NCBI GenBank assembly: GCA_024138015.1
Contig: JAMXBB010000004.1
Span: forward strand, 12,587,941 to 12,651,940
Length of the DNA: 64,000 bases
Source: Lumnitzera littorea
Lineage: Eukaryota; Streptophyta; Magnoliopsida; Myrtales; Combretaceae
Direction: 5' to 3'
The translations under genes were made by a program, and so were the position numbers. The notes under the pieces were generated by a model. The model did no database searches. It saw nothing but the letters and a program-made list of their open reading frames with translations, and was not told the DNA's origin. This document shows, piece after piece, positions 1-13,048 of the stretch. The first letter of the stretch is position 1. Each line of letters opens with the position of its first letter.

Positions 1-360
1 GGGTATTATTTATTTAGGATCTAACTAATCTCTATTTCAGCAAGTTAAAGGCCCTACATAAAAGATTTTCTGCCCTTATATTAATGTCAATCAAAACTTG
101 AGCCAAAGTAAGGATTAGCTAAACCAAATATGAACTACCTTCCTTCTTGAGCCTTTTTATGAAGGAAAGGGAAAGGAAGGATTAATAGTAGAAGAATGGG
201 CATGGAATCTGCTAATTAGTTATGCCTTAGGGGGATGTCCTAAAGCCCCTATCACTATGCCTTTCGAACTTCTAGTAGTTAAGCTATCCGTAGTAGAAAC
301 AGGCAAAACTAGAGTGGTAACTATCGACATAATTAATGCAAGAAGGGGTTGTTAAGTGCC
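1..360. other. Higher-GC non-coding stretch, possibly organelle-derived
   Basis: No open frame of note. Base composition around 130-350 is clearly less AT-rich than the following kilobases, and the purine-rich wording (for example near 160-240) resembles plant mitochondrial intergenic DNA. That resemblance is an impression, not a match. It could equally be an eroded LTR. Confidence 0.2.
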
Positions 361-960
361 ACTGGATACACTTTAGTGTATTATCTCTTTTTGTATTTTC
401 AAAATATTTCATCTTGAAAGTTACCTAAGTATGAGATTATATACACCTATGTACACCCATTTACCATGTTATATTGCCACATCATCTACTCTCCTTCACT
501 CTAAAAAATGAATGTATAAAATTTTAAAGAGAAACGTTAGTAAACTACTATTTAGCTATAGAGAAAAGATATATTAGCAATTGAAAACTACAATCTTCAT
601 TAGCCAAAAAGAATTAGCAATCTCTTTACAATAGATCTTTTTTATACTATTAAACAAACATTTCTTTAAGGATCGTAGCTGTAGTCTTCTATTTTATAAA
701 GATTAATAATTATATTATAAGAAATGATGTTTTTAATACTTTCTGAACATATATAAAATCAAATATAATTATTCATTTTTTAACTTGATAAATTATATAA
801 AGTTATTTATTTTGATCATGCATCGTAAATGTGTTTTCACCCTTTAAAAATAAAGGGAAATATTAGGACAATGTATATGTTTCTAGCTAACATTGTTGAT
901 AAAAATAGCTAATCGTAAAGAGTTAATAGTCAATAACTTTTGGTGTTAGTACTAGCTACT
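361..960. other. AT-rich intergenic DNA
   Basis: No coding signal, repeat or recognisable element was seen in this stretch. Confidence 0.6.
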
Positions 961-1650
961 GTACATGGCCTGACCGGGCTAAGATGATCAAGACCTTAGC
1001 CAATTCACTGTCATGTCAAGACCCTTAATTGGCTACTTCTTAGTTGGCCCCTCGCTTGGCCTAATCCAACCGTAGGCCATCCTAATCACAAAGTTGATAT
1101 GGGAGCAAGCCTAGAATAAGTGTGCAACATCTAGGATACGACTCCTCGTTGAGCTACTTTTCGTTCATCTGTATAACACATATATCACATTTAATATGAT
1201 GTGACAATTAGCCACTCAACCTATACTAACTAGCATCACCTAATCGTATAGTACCGTACAACAGTAAGAAGGATGAGACAGTCATAAAGCTCAAGAGCAA
1301 TTATTTCCTCCATCGATGTTAACTTGTCTAAATCTTGGGGTTGTATAAATAGAGGCGTATCCTATAAATACCCTCATTTGAGTCCCTAAATGTAAGTGCA
1401 TGATCGAAATCCAAAAACAGAAAGAACCACACATTTGAGCACTCTCTCTATTGAGCTCAAGTTCCTTTCTTCCCCTTATTAATTTAAGTATTAGAGTGGT
1501 CATACTGGACAATCACCTACTGTAATGGCTTACCCCTTGTTTATCTTGTAGGAAGTTCCTTGACCGCTTAAACCTCTTTAACAAGGTCCATTATGCTCTA
1601 GGAGGCTCAAAAACTTTATCGGCAAAAGATCTAAGGCGATACCTAGCACT
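960..1650 (+). mobile_element. LTR remnant (gypsy-like)
   Basis: A GC-richer block in AT-rich DNA. A TATA-like segment (tataaata) lies at about 1345-1375. Around 1486-1520 there is a string, TTAAGTATTAGAGTGGTCAT followed by ACTGGACAATC, that closely parallels one at 34045-34085 (TTAAGCATCGGAGTGGTCAC, then ACCGGACAATT). That string sits near the R/U5 end of many plant gypsy LTRs. No partner LTR, primer site or pol gene was found next to it, so this may be a solo or truncated LTR. Exact ends are not resolved. Confidence 0.4.
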
Positions 1651-3213
1651 AAACACTATTTTCGAATTGAGGGAAGCAATAAGACAAGGAAAAAGAAAAT
1701 GTGTGATTTCTAAATTGTGTTCGAAAATAGATAGAATACGGAAATGAATGAATTTGGGAGGAAAATTTTTTCTAAGCCTATAAAAACCACTCTTTGCAAA
1801 TTTGGGTTTAGGGAATCAAAATAAAATTATTGTCTTACTTCTAAAGTAAAAGTATATTTTAAAATTATAAAAATTTTTATGGCATTTTTATAAATAAAAA
1901 TTATATCACTAACTTCTTTTGTACCTTTTATCCTTTCTAGTTGAAACAGGGGAATTTATAGATTTACCCCTTTACTTTTTTTTTATCTCTAATTATTTCC
2001 TCTGATTTTTCTTACCTACTAATTTCTTCTTCTAAAAAATATTATACCCTAATGCTTATATAACATAGTCAAAGGCTTTGGAATTATGTTTAATTTTAGC
2101 TTATGGATTGATAGGTAAACCCATAAATATTTAAAACTTTTAGTCACCTTTTCCCTTAAAAATATAATATTAGGTTTGCTATTGTATTGATAAATAAAAC
2201 TCACTCATTTCTACATAACACCAATCATAGAAGAAAGAGAATATTAGGTTCAAGAGATGTTGCATGCTTTATGTCAAATGAAGATGTTGAGAAGCTAAAA
2301 AAGATTTATTCGCATTAATATGTTATCTATTTTGACTGATAATAAGTAAGTATCAGTAATATTTATATATATATAATAATAAATTAGAATTTTATTAGTA
2401 TACCTATAAACTATTAATTTATTTACATGGCGTATTAGTATCTCAATAATATACAAAAGCGTGGATGGGTTAAAAAGAAAAAAAAAAGATATATTTTTTT
2501 AATGAAAGGCCAACGTTGATTACATGGATCGAGAACCATGATCTTATATCTGCTAAATCGTTGGTCTCACAAACCTAGACTGAATTTTAGCTCCTTTATG
2601 TTTGTCTAAAAGAGGCCTTAATATATTATCATGTTTGTCAATTCTAATCATGTCGGATGAAGACTAGAGCCTATGCAAAAACCATGCTTATTATTAGTGG
2701 TAAAGGTACCACCAAGTTTGATCACAATAATGAGCACTAATTTCCTTAAAAAAAAAAGAAAAAAAAAGATAGCATTTATTACATTATATTAACTTTCATG
2801 TGAACTTAAGCATAAAGTTGACTTGATTAAATTATCTCTTATTTATCTAAACTAAACTGTCATTAATGATAGGTTTACTAGACTACTATAGAGCATGGAT
2901 GACCATTGAACAAAATCAAACATCTTAAAACTAATCCATCACTATATTCATGAAAATTTTCATGATATGAATTATAAAGGATTTCATGAATGAGCACTCA
3001 CATTTTATAACTGGTGAGAAGAAAACATATATAAAAGATAACTCCACTAATCTTGATGTGATAAATAAACTAAGAAGTTACACATGAAAAAAATTTGTTA
3101 CAATTAAAATAATTAACAATTAACTCTCATAATTATAACAATGTAACCCTCTATATTATTTTAATTAAAAGATAACAACAATAGAAAAGGAGAAAAGAGT
3201 GCATAACCAAAAA
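1651..3213. other. AT-rich intergenic DNA
   Basis: No supported gene. It contains A/T homopolymer runs and short AT repeats only (for example around 2360-2380). Confidence 0.6.
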
Positions 3214-3357
3214 GAGATGTTTATCAATTATTGCTCTGACAAAGTCTTGAACAAGATATTTACTTTGTGATCATGTGTAAAGATATGTCTACCAATTATT
3301 GCTTTGGCAAAGTCTTGGACAAGATGTTTACATCTCGATCCTATGTAAAGATATGTT
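3214..3357. repeat. Two-copy tandem duplication, about 73 bp unit
   Basis: Two adjacent copies both contain 'atcaattattgct' or 'accaattattgct', then 'aaagtcttg.acaagat', then 'atgtgtaaagatatg' or 'ctatgtaaagatatg'. The second copy lies at the 3' end of the copia RNase H relic read on the minus strand, so a piece of that relic has been duplicated. Confidence 0.7.
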
Positions 3358-3880
3358 GCATATTAATCCCATCATCTTTAATTTTTGATATAATAAAATG
3401 GTGAACCAGTTGAAGATGTTTTATTTAATCATGCTATATAGAATCTTCACAACATTCCAAACTAACTTTCTGTAATTGTAAAATTTGTATGTAGATTTTG
3501 TAATAATCATTGAATCCATATGACTTCATCATATTCTTTGAGCAATAGCTCAATATTCAACTTCTGCACTACTCTTGGCCATAACTAATTGCTTTGTACT
3601 CTTCCACGTAACAACATTACCTTAAACATGTTGACTAGTAGTCAAAAGTATCTCCTCCCCAATCAATATCAACTAAAGTTTCAATATTTTAGTTGTAAGT
3701 TTCTCTATAAAGAGACCTTCACTAGCAGTTACTTTAAAATATCTCAAAATATGATTTACTACATCCATGTGGTATTTAGTAGGGGTGTGTAACACTTGTT
3801 CGACAAGGCTAATGGAATATGCTAGATCAAGTCTAGTTAGAAACAAATATACTAGTTTTTTTTTACCGGTTTTTGATATG
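3290..3880 (-). pseudogene. Ty1/copia RT/RNase H 3' remnant
   Basis: Read on the minus strand, the segment from about 3880 down to 3630 matches the copia polyprotein between reverse transcriptase and RNase H: a 'TR.DLAYSISLV' block, then 'HMDVVNHILRYFK'. From about 3600 to 3510 comes the RNase H block with WKSTKQ and SSAEVEY. A degenerate C-terminal block ('KHLQLVHHFI', 'QHIFT') follows down to about 3300. In-frame stops and frameshifts break it throughout. No LTRs were seen on either side. This is a dead fragment of an integrated element. Confidence 0.75.
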
Positions 3881-4036
3881 CCATAGTTATTACATGCCTT
3901 TCATGTGTTATAATTTGATATTATCTTCATAATGATACAGTATATTCTATGGTTACAAAAGGTCTTTTAGGTCTAGTTTTGAACTTAGGAAAATATTTAT
4001 TGTTGAGTATGGATACAAATAGGTCATCGTCAATTT

Positions 4037-4155
4037 AAGAAGCTTGCTTAGATGTTATTTTGTTTCAATCGAATTAACTTCACTTTCGTTGTATTAAGAA
4101 GCTTGCTTGGATGTTATTTTGTTATAATCAAATTAACTTGCTAAAGTTAATTGTT
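4037..4155. repeat. Two-copy tandem duplication, 59 bp period
   Basis: 'aagaagcttgctt' followed by 'gatgttattttgtt' occurs at 4037 and again at 4096. Both are followed by 'caa/taa-tc-aattaactt'. There are only two copies and no coding content. Confidence 0.75.
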
Positions 4156-5148
4156 CACATGCTGTTGAAATTTGAATACTTAACCTACCCTATATTATAT
4201 TTAAAAATCAAACTTTTATTTATCAAATTTATTATCTTACAATCCATTAATTATATTTATACTCTTCGACCAATGAATCAAGAAAATAAGTGGTATATTA
4301 AGTAATAAAATAATACACGTGTTTGCTGGTGTGTTGTGAAATCTGAGTATGGTACCGTAAATTATAATCATGGAGCTGCTTTGTATACATGTATATATAG
4401 TAGTTGTCCTTTTTGTCATGAAAAAAATGTGGTTTTGAAGATTTAGACATACAATTATATTACCTTTCAAGTTTCCGGTTTACACTTTTTCAAGTAAATT
4501 ATAATCTTTCCTTCTTTGCTTACACGGTGTGTTCTTAATAACCGTGCACAATATTTTAGTCATGAAGCTTCCTAAGTTAAAAGATTTTATAGTAGACACA
4601 TTAAAAATAAAAAGACGCAACCTTATGGTGATATCAGTTACTTTTAACTCAAATAAGTAACTTCACAGAATTATTGTTATGCATATGACCAGAGAAGTGG
4701 ATATGGCATAATCTTAGGCAAAGATTTAAAGGCATCTTCAGATTTTTCATCAACATAATATCTCTATGAAAAATGAACTAAAATGGATATTCAAAATATT
4801 CCAACTTCACCAGTAGCATGAATCACATTGCCAAATCAAGAAAATCCTTGCTTATTCTAATTTGAAAGAGTATCAATTTTACGGAGTGCTGATACTTGAT
4901 AGGCAATATGTTGCTGAAACTATATTGTTGCGAGTATCAACATGTTAGAGCGTCTAACTTTTCCTACTACAGTAAAATTTAATCTCAATTCTTGACCCCA
5001 CTAAAAGAAAGGGAGAGTTTGATATGATTTACAAAATCGCATAAAATTTTGTAGAACTTCAATTTTCTGTACCTACAAAACCTTCCTCTTCAAGCTAAAA
5101 GTAGGGGAAGAAGAGAAAAGAAGAACGACTAGGCAAAACAATTATGGT
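4156..5148. other. AT-rich intergenic DNA downstream of the PAP pseudogene
   Basis: No supported gene. It lies on the 3' side of the minus-strand poly(A) polymerase pseudogene. Confidence 0.5.
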
Positions 5149-8100
5149 TTATTCAGCATTCGCTACATATCCAACGGGATAGCCTGGTAGATGCTGGGAG
5201 AAAACTGGGATTCTTTGCTGGTTGTAATCACTGATCCTCCAACATGGTTTGACTCCTTTACTAATATTGGAGTCTAATTGAAGGCTCCTGAGGACTTGTG
5301 AAGATTGCATAATAGATAATGCAAAACTAGTGCAAGATCCTCAATATCCTTCACATACATTCTTCATAAAACCATCTCCAACAGATGTTAAATTCAAAAC
5401 ATTATTTCTACTAGATCAAAGCCCCCAGTAGAAAATTACATTTGGCTCTACCACATCAACCTCCATGAATCGTGCCGGGTTGGGATCACATTGTGTTTGC
5501 AACTCCTCCAACTGAACTTAGAAAAAACACCTAACTAAGAGCTCCAATTGATTATTCAACAACTTTCTAAGTTGAAATTGACAAAAATAAAATTCCAAGA
5601 TCATGTAGGCCAAACCAATTACATAAAGAAGACATATGCTAAAATTTACTTCTTGGATGGATACTTAAGATCATATCCCTCCCTTATAGCAATTTAATTG
5701 CAATGAAGTCAAAATCCTTGGGAAGAATTTGTCCACACTAATCCACTGACCATAATTAAACTATTAAAGACTGCCATTAATCCCATAATTATATTATATG
5801 TCACGAGGTTTGAAAATACCATTTGTAAGTTTTCTATCAAATGACAACAAATCAAATACAATGGCAACTCACTTGCTGAAGGAGGAAGGGAAATCGCAAC
5901 TTAATCTTGCCAACCCAATCCCCTAATTCATCTCTACTAGAAGCTGACATGTAGATTCTGATAAATCGTGCATGTCTTTGGGTATTGAAAATGCTCAAAT
6001 AAAATCCTCCAGCTAAAACCTTGCTTTAACAAATCCTGCAAACAAAGAAAGATAAGAAATTAGTAATTTAACAGGCAGCAACATCTCACAAGTAGATTTG
6101 GTAACTCCATTTTAGTTAGATTGCAATTAAAAACAGGGTACCTTAGTCATATTATGGCCTTGAAGGAATTCTGCCCTGATCTTGTAAAATGTGCTCCTTG
6201 TGATGTTTGAATGGCAATATTCATAAGTACATGGCAATTGAATTGTCATCAAAAGAGGTTTTTCTGTGGCAACTCCAATTTCTAGCATCATTTCATCATG
6301 AAGAATGACCAGTGATGGCCATGGCTAGAATGTGAGTGTTTTGAAGAATTCTGATACCAGAACACTCAAACTAGCATTTGAATGTCTTTGACAAACAAAA
6401 GTAGCTAGAATTGCCAAATGGATGCCTCCCAAAAACCCAAACAGCTACAAATTAGGATCACATTATCTCTTTATTTCATTACCAAGGAAAGCAATATATC
6501 AAGCAAATGAAATGCACCACTACCATCACCCAAACCACTTACATTACCATACACTCCTCGCCTCTTAGCCCATAGTTTAAGACATCGTAACAATGCTTGA
6601 AAATTCTGAAAAGCATTTTAAGAGTATATAGGATTTTAGCTTTTGATGGAAACTGAAATTCATAATCTGAAAGCATTAAGAGACATTGCAAATCTACTGA
6701 TGGGCATTATGCTTGAGGATTTTGCGGAAGAGTGTGTCTTGCAATATGTTGAAATTTAAATTGTCATTGGAATCCTAGACAACTACAGTTTAATAATCCA
6801 TTCTCCAAAGAAAATATGTATTTTTGAACAACAATTTCAAATCCACAAAGCACAATTTCTGAACAAAAATTTCAAATCCTCAGAGCACAAACATCCAAAA
6901 CCAGGACATAGACCTGTCCATCTTCTCATGCTTTTCCTATTTGAGCTTAATGTGAAGAAAAGAGCACCATTTCTTGCAAAGAGAGCGGAAAAGAATCCTA
7001 AGATTTATCCTTGTCTCTTAAAGTTACGAAGTATAACTATATATCAAGAACCTTAGGTAAAGATACAGTTATCTGGCACATAAACATTTTAGACAAACAT
7101 ATTCACGTGTCTGTGTATGTGTATGTACAAGAGAAACTGAAAACAACAAATTCAACCCTTAGCAAATTAAGTGTGTGTACCTCTACTTGAGGAACACTTT
7201 GACGAATGCATCTATTGGCACATACTCTGGAAAGACACTTCACACTAATTCCATCAATGTCCCTCAAAAATATGGGATCCAGTATGTCAACATTTTACAT
7301 TTGTTGATTCTCATAAGTAGCAGGGTACACAAACACATCATAGGACATAGTTTAGGAGACAATAGAGCTTCTTAGTATTTGAAAGTGAAGGAATAAAACG
7401 CAATCATCAACTGCAAGTATTTTATGGCCAAAGCATCTTTGAAATGACAAATCACTGCTTCCAGACTCACTTCAAGAACTGAAAGAACTTTAAGCTGCAG
7501 ATATGGAAGATCAACTGATATACCATCACATGTGAAAGAGATTAGCGAAACTTTTGCACCCTTTACACGGTGAATTTCTGATACCTCTTCTCTGCTTTTA
7601 AGAATATTGTAGAGAACAATAAACAAATCCTCCTGCATTGATAAATCTAACTTAATATCTAGTAAGACAGATTTTACCATGAACAAGGTCCACTATATTG
7701 AGACAGAGGTACCGTCATTGTGGCAAAGGAAGGGACAACACAATATATCAATGTCTGAATCTAGATTGTGAACCTGGAAAAAGAATTTAAAAAATCTAGA
7801 AAAAGTATGTAATTACAACCGTTAAGTTTTTATCTCAATATAATTTTAATAGAGTAGTATCTATAGAAACTCAAGTTGTAGACAGTAAATACTATGTTGT
7901 TCTCAAAGCAAATAGATTTGAAATATAAGCTTGAAAACAGTAAAGGCCTACACCAAGGATGTATGCACTGTAGATCTGAAGCCATATAGTAAAAGAAGTA
8001 ATAACATAATCAAGTATTTATTCATCAGTTGAAACATTCAAAAGCAGAAACTTTTCTTCTATGACATTAAGTTCCAAATCTACATCATAATAAAAAGGTC

Positions 8101-9164
8101 AAACGAGGGTGACTCGGAAGAAGATAATAATCATAATATTATAAATAATACAACAAAATAGCCTCCTGCCCTAGGTAAAAACAGAAAATGCAAATCCTAA
8201 TCAACATGCACAATACATCTCTTTAACAACCATAATTATGTTAATTGCTAAAATTGTATATACTAACATCCTGGTCATATGCCCAGAGAGAGAGAGAGAG
8301 GCTGCTTGGTGACTCGCAATGAAGCTACGGAAAACGAAGGTCCAAAGTCCATGCCCCAATTTCCAGTTTTTGGAGATTTTAAAACTTATTTTACAACATC
8401 AAAACATGTAACTTTTGAGATAGCATTTAGGAAAAAGAAAATATAAAGTAATCCCATGAACGGAAAGGTTAGCCGTAAAATTTTTCTGTAAAACTCATAA
8501 AAAGGTTTATGGAATAACAAAATTTCTAACTGCCAACCAGGACAAAGAAATAATCTTAAAGTTGTTCGCAAAGAGATATTTTTCTTAGCAAAATTTAGGC
8601 AAACAAGCATTATCTCGGTCCATTGATCATGCATTCAAATTTACAAAAATCCAGCAGCACATCTCCATTGCCAATATCATTTTGATTTTGCATCCCCCGA
8701 GCAGTTCTACTCCAAACATTCGAAGTTAAAGAATCAACCCTATGAAGCAGTGGAAAAACAATAAACTTCACAATGCTAAAGCATTACAAAAGGAAGATTA
8801 ACAAGCATATGGAGCCAATGTCTGACACATTAAATTACGATTAAGAGGCACAAGGACGAGGATGAAAATAGAGATAAAATACGAAACCGACATAACTAGA
8901 ACATTAACATGGAAAGAAAATAACTAACTATTTAATTAAGTAAACAACAAGACCGCATTGAGCTTCTGTATGATAATCTCTCTCTTCTCTTGGTTTTCTA
9001 GAGATGGAACGAGTCCTTCACTATGCAGAAACTGCTGAAAGTAAAAAAAATAAATTAAAAAACATAAAATTCATCCATACAGAAATTGATAGAACAAATG
9101 AATAAATTGAAGTTGATTTTGAAACCTGAAGAAGAGATTGTGAATGTAGGTTGCCATCGTCCAT
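5149..9164 (-). pseudogene. Poly(A) polymerase (plant PAPS3-like) unprocessed pseudogene
   Basis: Plant poly(A) polymerases add the adenosine tail to RNA 3' ends. Nine exon-like blocks on the minus strand, mostly bounded by GT and AG, follow that family in order: 9126-9164 (start MDDGNLHSQ), a block from 9034 downward (EGLVPSLE), 7713-7773 (DSDIDILC), 7471-7632 (DGISVDLPY), 7181-7294 (FLRDIDG), 6543-6605 (LLRCLKLWAKRRGVYGN), 6142-6444 (FLGGIHLAIL to STFYKIRAEFLQGHN), 5873-6035 (RDELGDWVG) and 5149-5511 (EPNVIFYWGL to the stop). Block lengths fit intact codons except where noted. Defects: frameshifts in the 7713-7773 and 5873-6035 blocks, a TGG-to-TAG stop in 6142-6444, two TGA stops in 5149-5511, and no AG acceptor before 7294. 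The exon expected between 7774 and about 8940, carrying the nucleotidyltransferase GS motif, was not found. Retained introns indicate a DNA-level duplicate, not a retrocopy. Confidence 0.9.
8286..8302. repeat. (GA)n microsatellite
   Basis: An uninterrupted GA run lies in what would be the large second intron of the poly(A) polymerase pseudogene. Confidence 0.9.
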
Positions 9165-9929
9165 TTGGATCAAGATTTGCGAGTGAATATGGATGTAAAT
9201 GAACAATGATAGGGCTAGTTAGGGTTTGTAATGCCCGAAATTCAAGTTTCTTTGGGTAGAAATATTAGGAAACGAAAGGAAATTTGGGTACCAAAAACTT
9301 AAGCTCAACGATGAAAGGGGACGGAACGAGAAATCCCGTTTATTTAAATTGGTGGGAGAGAATTCGAAAGGAAGTTAATGTGAAGTTGTTATTTTAATAT
9401 TTTTAAGAAAAATAAAACACATGAATTATGTTTTGTTTCTTTTGTAATTATTATTTTGCATTTTTATTTTTCTTTTTGAATATAATGTCAATAAACTTTG
9501 CTTTATTTAATATATAGTAACATCTTTGCTTTGTGATCAATCATTATTTGCTCGATCATTTTTCTTTATCTTATATTATAGGAAAGAAAAAATTTGAATA
9601 TAAATTTATCAAATGATAGATCATACCATTAAATTATAATAGTTTTATTCTCAATTTTTTAAATTTATCAAGGTAGTATATATAATAAACAACTTGGATT
9701 AAATATATGGAAATTCATAACTTTAAGTATAAATTAGATATATTCTATAATAATTTTAAATTTCATGTATTAAACAAAGAAAAACATATAAAGTTTGATA
9801 CCGATTTTAATTTTATCCCGTATTTCTATTCTAAAAATGCTAAAAAGGGAAAAAAAGAGGGGAAAAAGTTAAAAAAAAAAAGAAAGTGACAATTTCTAGA
9901 GAGTTATGGAGCAACTGTACTGGTTTGAT
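9165..9929. other. AT-rich flank between PAP pseudogene and LINE
   Basis: This is the upstream side of the PAP pseudogene. No clear promoter was recognised. Short lysine/asparagine-rich frames around 9707-9889 are expected from A-rich DNA and match nothing I know. Confidence 0.5.
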
Positions 9930-11957
9930 GTTCCTGTTAACTTGATTGACTTAGGCAATGATAACTGGCCTTCAACAACTATATGAGAAACATGACTTTC
10001 TTATATTGGAACTTTTAGGGGATTAGGCCTCTCAAGATAGTTCGTAACCTAAACGACATCATTAGTAAGTTCAATCCTTCTGTAGTTTGTTTGACAGAAA
10101 CAAAAAAATAAAATAATTATGCTAGAAAACTTAAGGAATCAGTTGTGCTTTGGTGGATGTTATTATATGGATCATTAAGGGTTTGTTCATGGGAATTACC
10201 TTGTGGTGGAATGATAATGTTATTGATATTATTAGGCTAACGGCTCCTTTTTTTCATTCACATATAAGGTGGGTTGACGGTTATGATATTGGGGATGTTA
10301 CTTGGGTTTACTCACCTACTAATTTTCATATTAAAAGTTAACCCAGGGACTATTTAGAGCAAATTATAGCATGCTGTAGTGAAGAGTGACTTTGTGTTGG
10401 AGATTTTAATGCCTTGTTTTATGAACATGAGAAAGAAGGTGGAGAACCTTCAGAAAGAAGAGTTGTTAAGGGGTTTAGAAGAATTATTGATGAATCAAAT
10501 CTTCATGATTCCGGTTTTGTTGGCCCCAATTTACATGAAATAATAACAAAGAAGGAAATGACTATGTTCAGGAGAGAATTGACAAGAGCCTAAGTTCTAT
10601 TGGTTAAATTATAAAATATCCAAATTGTATAATAGAGCATGTACCCACCTTTGGGTCGGATCATATTGCACTCATTATTAAGTTGGAGGAGAAAGATAAT
10701 AAGGGTGTGAAATTGTTCAGATTTGATAATATGTAGTTAAGTTCTAATGAATGCAAGGAAGTGGTAAGTGATAGTTGGCAAGCTATTGAAGAAGGAACAT
10801 GGGATTTAATCTTATCTAAGCTAGAATGTTGCAAAAATAATTTGATTCAGTGGAGTAAAAGAGTGTTTCCCAGCAATAGAAGCTAGGATGTTGCAAAAAT
10901 AATTTGATTCGATAGAGTAGATGAGTGTTTCCTAATAATGACGAAATTGATAACGTTATTAAGGAGTTAGCTTCTATTCAAAGCAATCCATTAGGGATGG
11001 ATTTTGAGGAGGAGGAGAAGCTTTTTGGGAGACATACTGAGCTATTGGAACGTAAGGAAAAATACTAGAATCAAGAGTTAGAACAAATTGGCTAATGTAT
11101 GTTGATGGAAACACATCATTCTTTCACCACACCTATAAATAGAAAGAACAAGAGTAAAGTACTCAAATTGTAAAGAAGGGATTAAGTTTAGTTGGATGAT
11201 GAACATGATATAGCTGCTGAATTCTAGAATCATTTTAGTGCCTTGTTTTGTTTTAATATGATTGATAGTAGTTTTGAAAGCATTAAATGGCTAGATAGTA
11301 GATTTACTTTAGATATGAACTCTATTTTGTGTGTTGAAATAGAGGATTTTAAAGTTAAATAAGTAGCATTCCAGATGGGAAGTCTGAAAGCCTTAGGACT
11401 CAATGGTTAATCAGGGATTTTCTATCAGAAATTCTAGGATCTGATTAAGAAGTTAACTAATGAAATGTGTCAAATTGTTCTTGCAAACAAGGACGCTTCT
11501 ACTTTCTCTCAATCTTACTAATATGATTCTTGTTCCTAAGGTATCAAATCCCTAAAATGTGTCTCAATTCTGCCCCCATAGTCTTTATAATTATTTATAC
11601 AAAATCATTTCTAAATCCTTGTCAACATGTTTCGAACTTTCTTAGGTGAGCTTATTTTGGAAAATCAAAGTATTTTTCTTTTGGGAAGAATGATCCATGA
11701 TAATATAGTTATAACACATGAAGCTGTTCATTTTTTAAAAATAAAAAGAAAGGCAAAACCCCCTTTTGTACTTTAAGGATTGACATGAGCAAGGTCTATA
11801 TCATGTTGAATGGAACTTTTTGGAGAAGGTCATTGTAGGGTATGGATTTAGTGAAAGATGTACAAGGTGGGTCATGAAGTGTGTTTCAATTGTTAGTTTT
11901 AATTTAGTTGTGAATGTTAAAAGGCTGGAAAGTGTAATAACCACAAAGAGGATTAAT

Positions 11958-12349
11958 GGTATGTTTGGTAACTTTTTATAAAAGAGAAGTGGGCAGAAAT
12001 GAGTATAAAAGAAAAGAAAAGAATGGAAATGGAATGAAGTATAATTTTTATTTTGTGTTTAATAACATATGAAGAAAATGAAAAGAAATGTTTCCGTTTC
12101 CTTTATTTGGTTTGTCTTATAAAAAGAAATGAAAGAAAATATAGTTAGTATTGGATAAAATTACCCCTATTTTTATTGTAATGAATATTATTATTAGAGA
12201 CAATCTTGTAATTATATTGCATTTCCACCAATTTCCACACTTGTCTCCAATTTTGAAGAGAAAAGAAGTGGGCTAAATAAGAGAAATGTTTGCACTACCT
12301 CCTTTTCATTTCTATTAATGTCCACTTTTCATTTAAGTTACCAAACACC
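11958..12349. mobile_element. MITE-like element inserted in the LINE
   Basis: Terminal inverted repeats: GGTATGTTTGGTAACTT at the left (11958-11974) and AAGTTACCAAACACC at the right (12335-12349), a 12-bp perfect core. It has no coding capacity, is 392 bp long, and is purine-rich on its left half and pyrimidine-rich on its right half, so it could fold back. It sits where LINE reverse-transcriptase homology stops. Target duplications are unclear. Confidence 0.6.
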
Positions 12350-13048
12350 TATTTTCCTTCCACTTCATTTGTTCTCTTTCCATTTCAACCAATTCTACTG
12401 TGTTACACAGTTTAAGACAAAGGGATCCACCATCCCCCTATATGAAGGCACAAGAAGTTAGTATTTAGAATGCAGCAAGATCTACACTTGATTTCATAGA
12501 AAAAAAAATACTGGAAAAAGATTTGGAACTTGAAAGTTTTACCAAAGATCTAACATTTCTTGTGGTGAGTGATGTTGAATAATCTTTTGATCATGGAACA
12601 GTTGTGCTAGCGTAATGTCAGAGCAGATATGATATGTCTTCTTTGCGAGGAAAGCGAATCGGTGGCGCATATGCTTGTGGGCTGTGCATGGACGAAAGTT
12701 GTATGGTTTGGAAGTCTGGGGTTAAGAGTAATGAATCATTTAACTCACATTTCATGGAATGGATGGAAGGTTTATATTGCCTAGTGAGAAGTGATCGAAA
12801 AAGTGTTGAAATGGAAATATGTTGGATTACATGGCACATCTGGAAAGAGCGGTGTAAGGTGGTTTTTAAGGGTGGTAATGTGTCTCTTGATGCATTAATT
12901 AGTAAAGTAAGAGTCTTAGTGAGAGAATGGGAGATGAAGGAGAATAGAGAATAGAGAATAGACTGATAGTAGAAACCTTAATGTGTGTAGCTCGAAGTCT
13001 TTACGGATGAAACTGTCTGGATCTAGATTGATGCTTCGTTCACTTTAG

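Noticed and set aside
12634..12954. A 106-residue frame as a separate gene
   Set aside because: It is part of the LINE zf-RVT region, read across a frameshift.
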